DNA from: Arthrobacter sp. Leaf137
GTDB lineage: Bacteria; Actinomycetota; Actinomycetes; Actinomycetales; Micrococcaceae
DNA length: 64,000 bases
Reading direction: 5' to 3'
Assembly: GCF_001423525.1 (NCBI RefSeq)
Contig: NZ_LMOI01000022.1
Location: 124,001 to 188,000, forward strand
Both the position numbers and the translations under genes were made by a program. Of this stretch, positions 63,851 through 64,000 are shown one piece after another. The notes beneath the pieces are model-generated. The model saw only the letters and a list, made by a program, of their open reading frames with translations, had not been told where the DNA came from and ran no database searches. Numbering within the stretch: the stretch's first letter is position 1; every line of letters begins with the position of its first letter.

Positions 63851-63980
63851 CGGAAAGGTGGGGGAGCGCCGCTCACCGTTAATCTCACACCACTCACCGC
63901 AGGAATCATACGTTTACTGATCATTTGGCGCAGGATGGCCGGAGGCGTATCGAGGTGCCAAAAGGTCCGAGGGCAGGGCC

Positions 63981-64000
63981 ATGAGCCTCTGGACTGCCGG
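63981..64000 (+). CDS. Possible partial gene start at window edge
   Basis: ATG at 63981 begins MSLWTAG before the window ends. A purine-rich GAGGGCAGGG lies upstream. Too little sequence to say more; it may be a chance ATG. Confidence 0.2.

Overview
The window is about two-thirds G+C, with short intergenic gaps, frequent GTG/TTG starts and many 1-4 base stop/start overlaps. An Rpf-type cell-wall transglycosylase, a BioB/BsaP pair, DUF6318 and DUF6457 proteins and DUF664-type DinB proteins together point to a high-GC actinobacterium, most likely the Arthrobacter/Pseudarthrobacter group (Micrococcaceae). That placement is inferred from gene content, not from a marker gene. I see no rRNA, tRNA, CRISPR array, transposase or prophage. 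It reads as ordinary chromosome with a moderately accessory left part.

Region by region. 0-8 kb: small membrane protein, a McrB/McrC restriction pair, a divergent histidine kinase/response regulator pair with a degenerate Hpt-like protein, a Vsr endonuclease, and a PPOX flavoprotein. 8-13.2 kb: bioB with overlapping bsaP, a divergent NCS1 permease, and a DUF6318 lipoprotein plus PKD-like secreted protein. 13.2-25.3 kb: ene-reductase, Tex, a frameshifted DUF2071 gene, SDR, Rpf/LysM protein, adenine deaminase-type enzyme, an unusual winged-helix/Lys-Ala-linker/X25 fusion, and acylphosphatase. 25-32 kb: a 1214-residue RecB-like nuclease/helicase, TerC and RecQ. 32-38 kb: FdhF/YdeP oxidoreductase, DUF6457, aldo/keto reductase, glutathione-independent formaldehyde dehydrogenase, GNAT. 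38-50.5 kb: two MFS transporters, dienelactone hydrolase, GH13 glucosidase, methyltransferase, ArsR-SRPBCC fusion, DUF1304, LuxR regulator, cupin, 2-hydroxyacid dehydrogenase and several small proteins. 50.5-64 kb: DinB, MarR-MFS operon, DUF3592, SOUL, GNAT, DUF2975-XRE pair, VOC, two excalibur-domain surface proteins, pentapeptide-DinB fusion, universal stress protein, KstD-like flavoprotein and GNAT.

Themes. Nucleic-acid defence/repair genes are frequent (McrBC, Vsr, RecB-like helicase, RecQ) but do not form one operon. Several regulators lie next to clear palindromes that are probably autoregulatory operators (ArsR-SRPBCC, MarR, DUF2975-XRE). A palindromic element of roughly 55-75 bases occurs twice, each time next to a gene 3' end. 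Two signalling or catalytic proteins lack a canonical residue (McrC Asp to Asn; Hpt His to Leu), and one gene carries a single-base frameshift. I found no complete, clearly new system. The strongest leads are the winged-helix/X25 fusion, the palindromic repeat, the excalibur pair and the altered McrBC.
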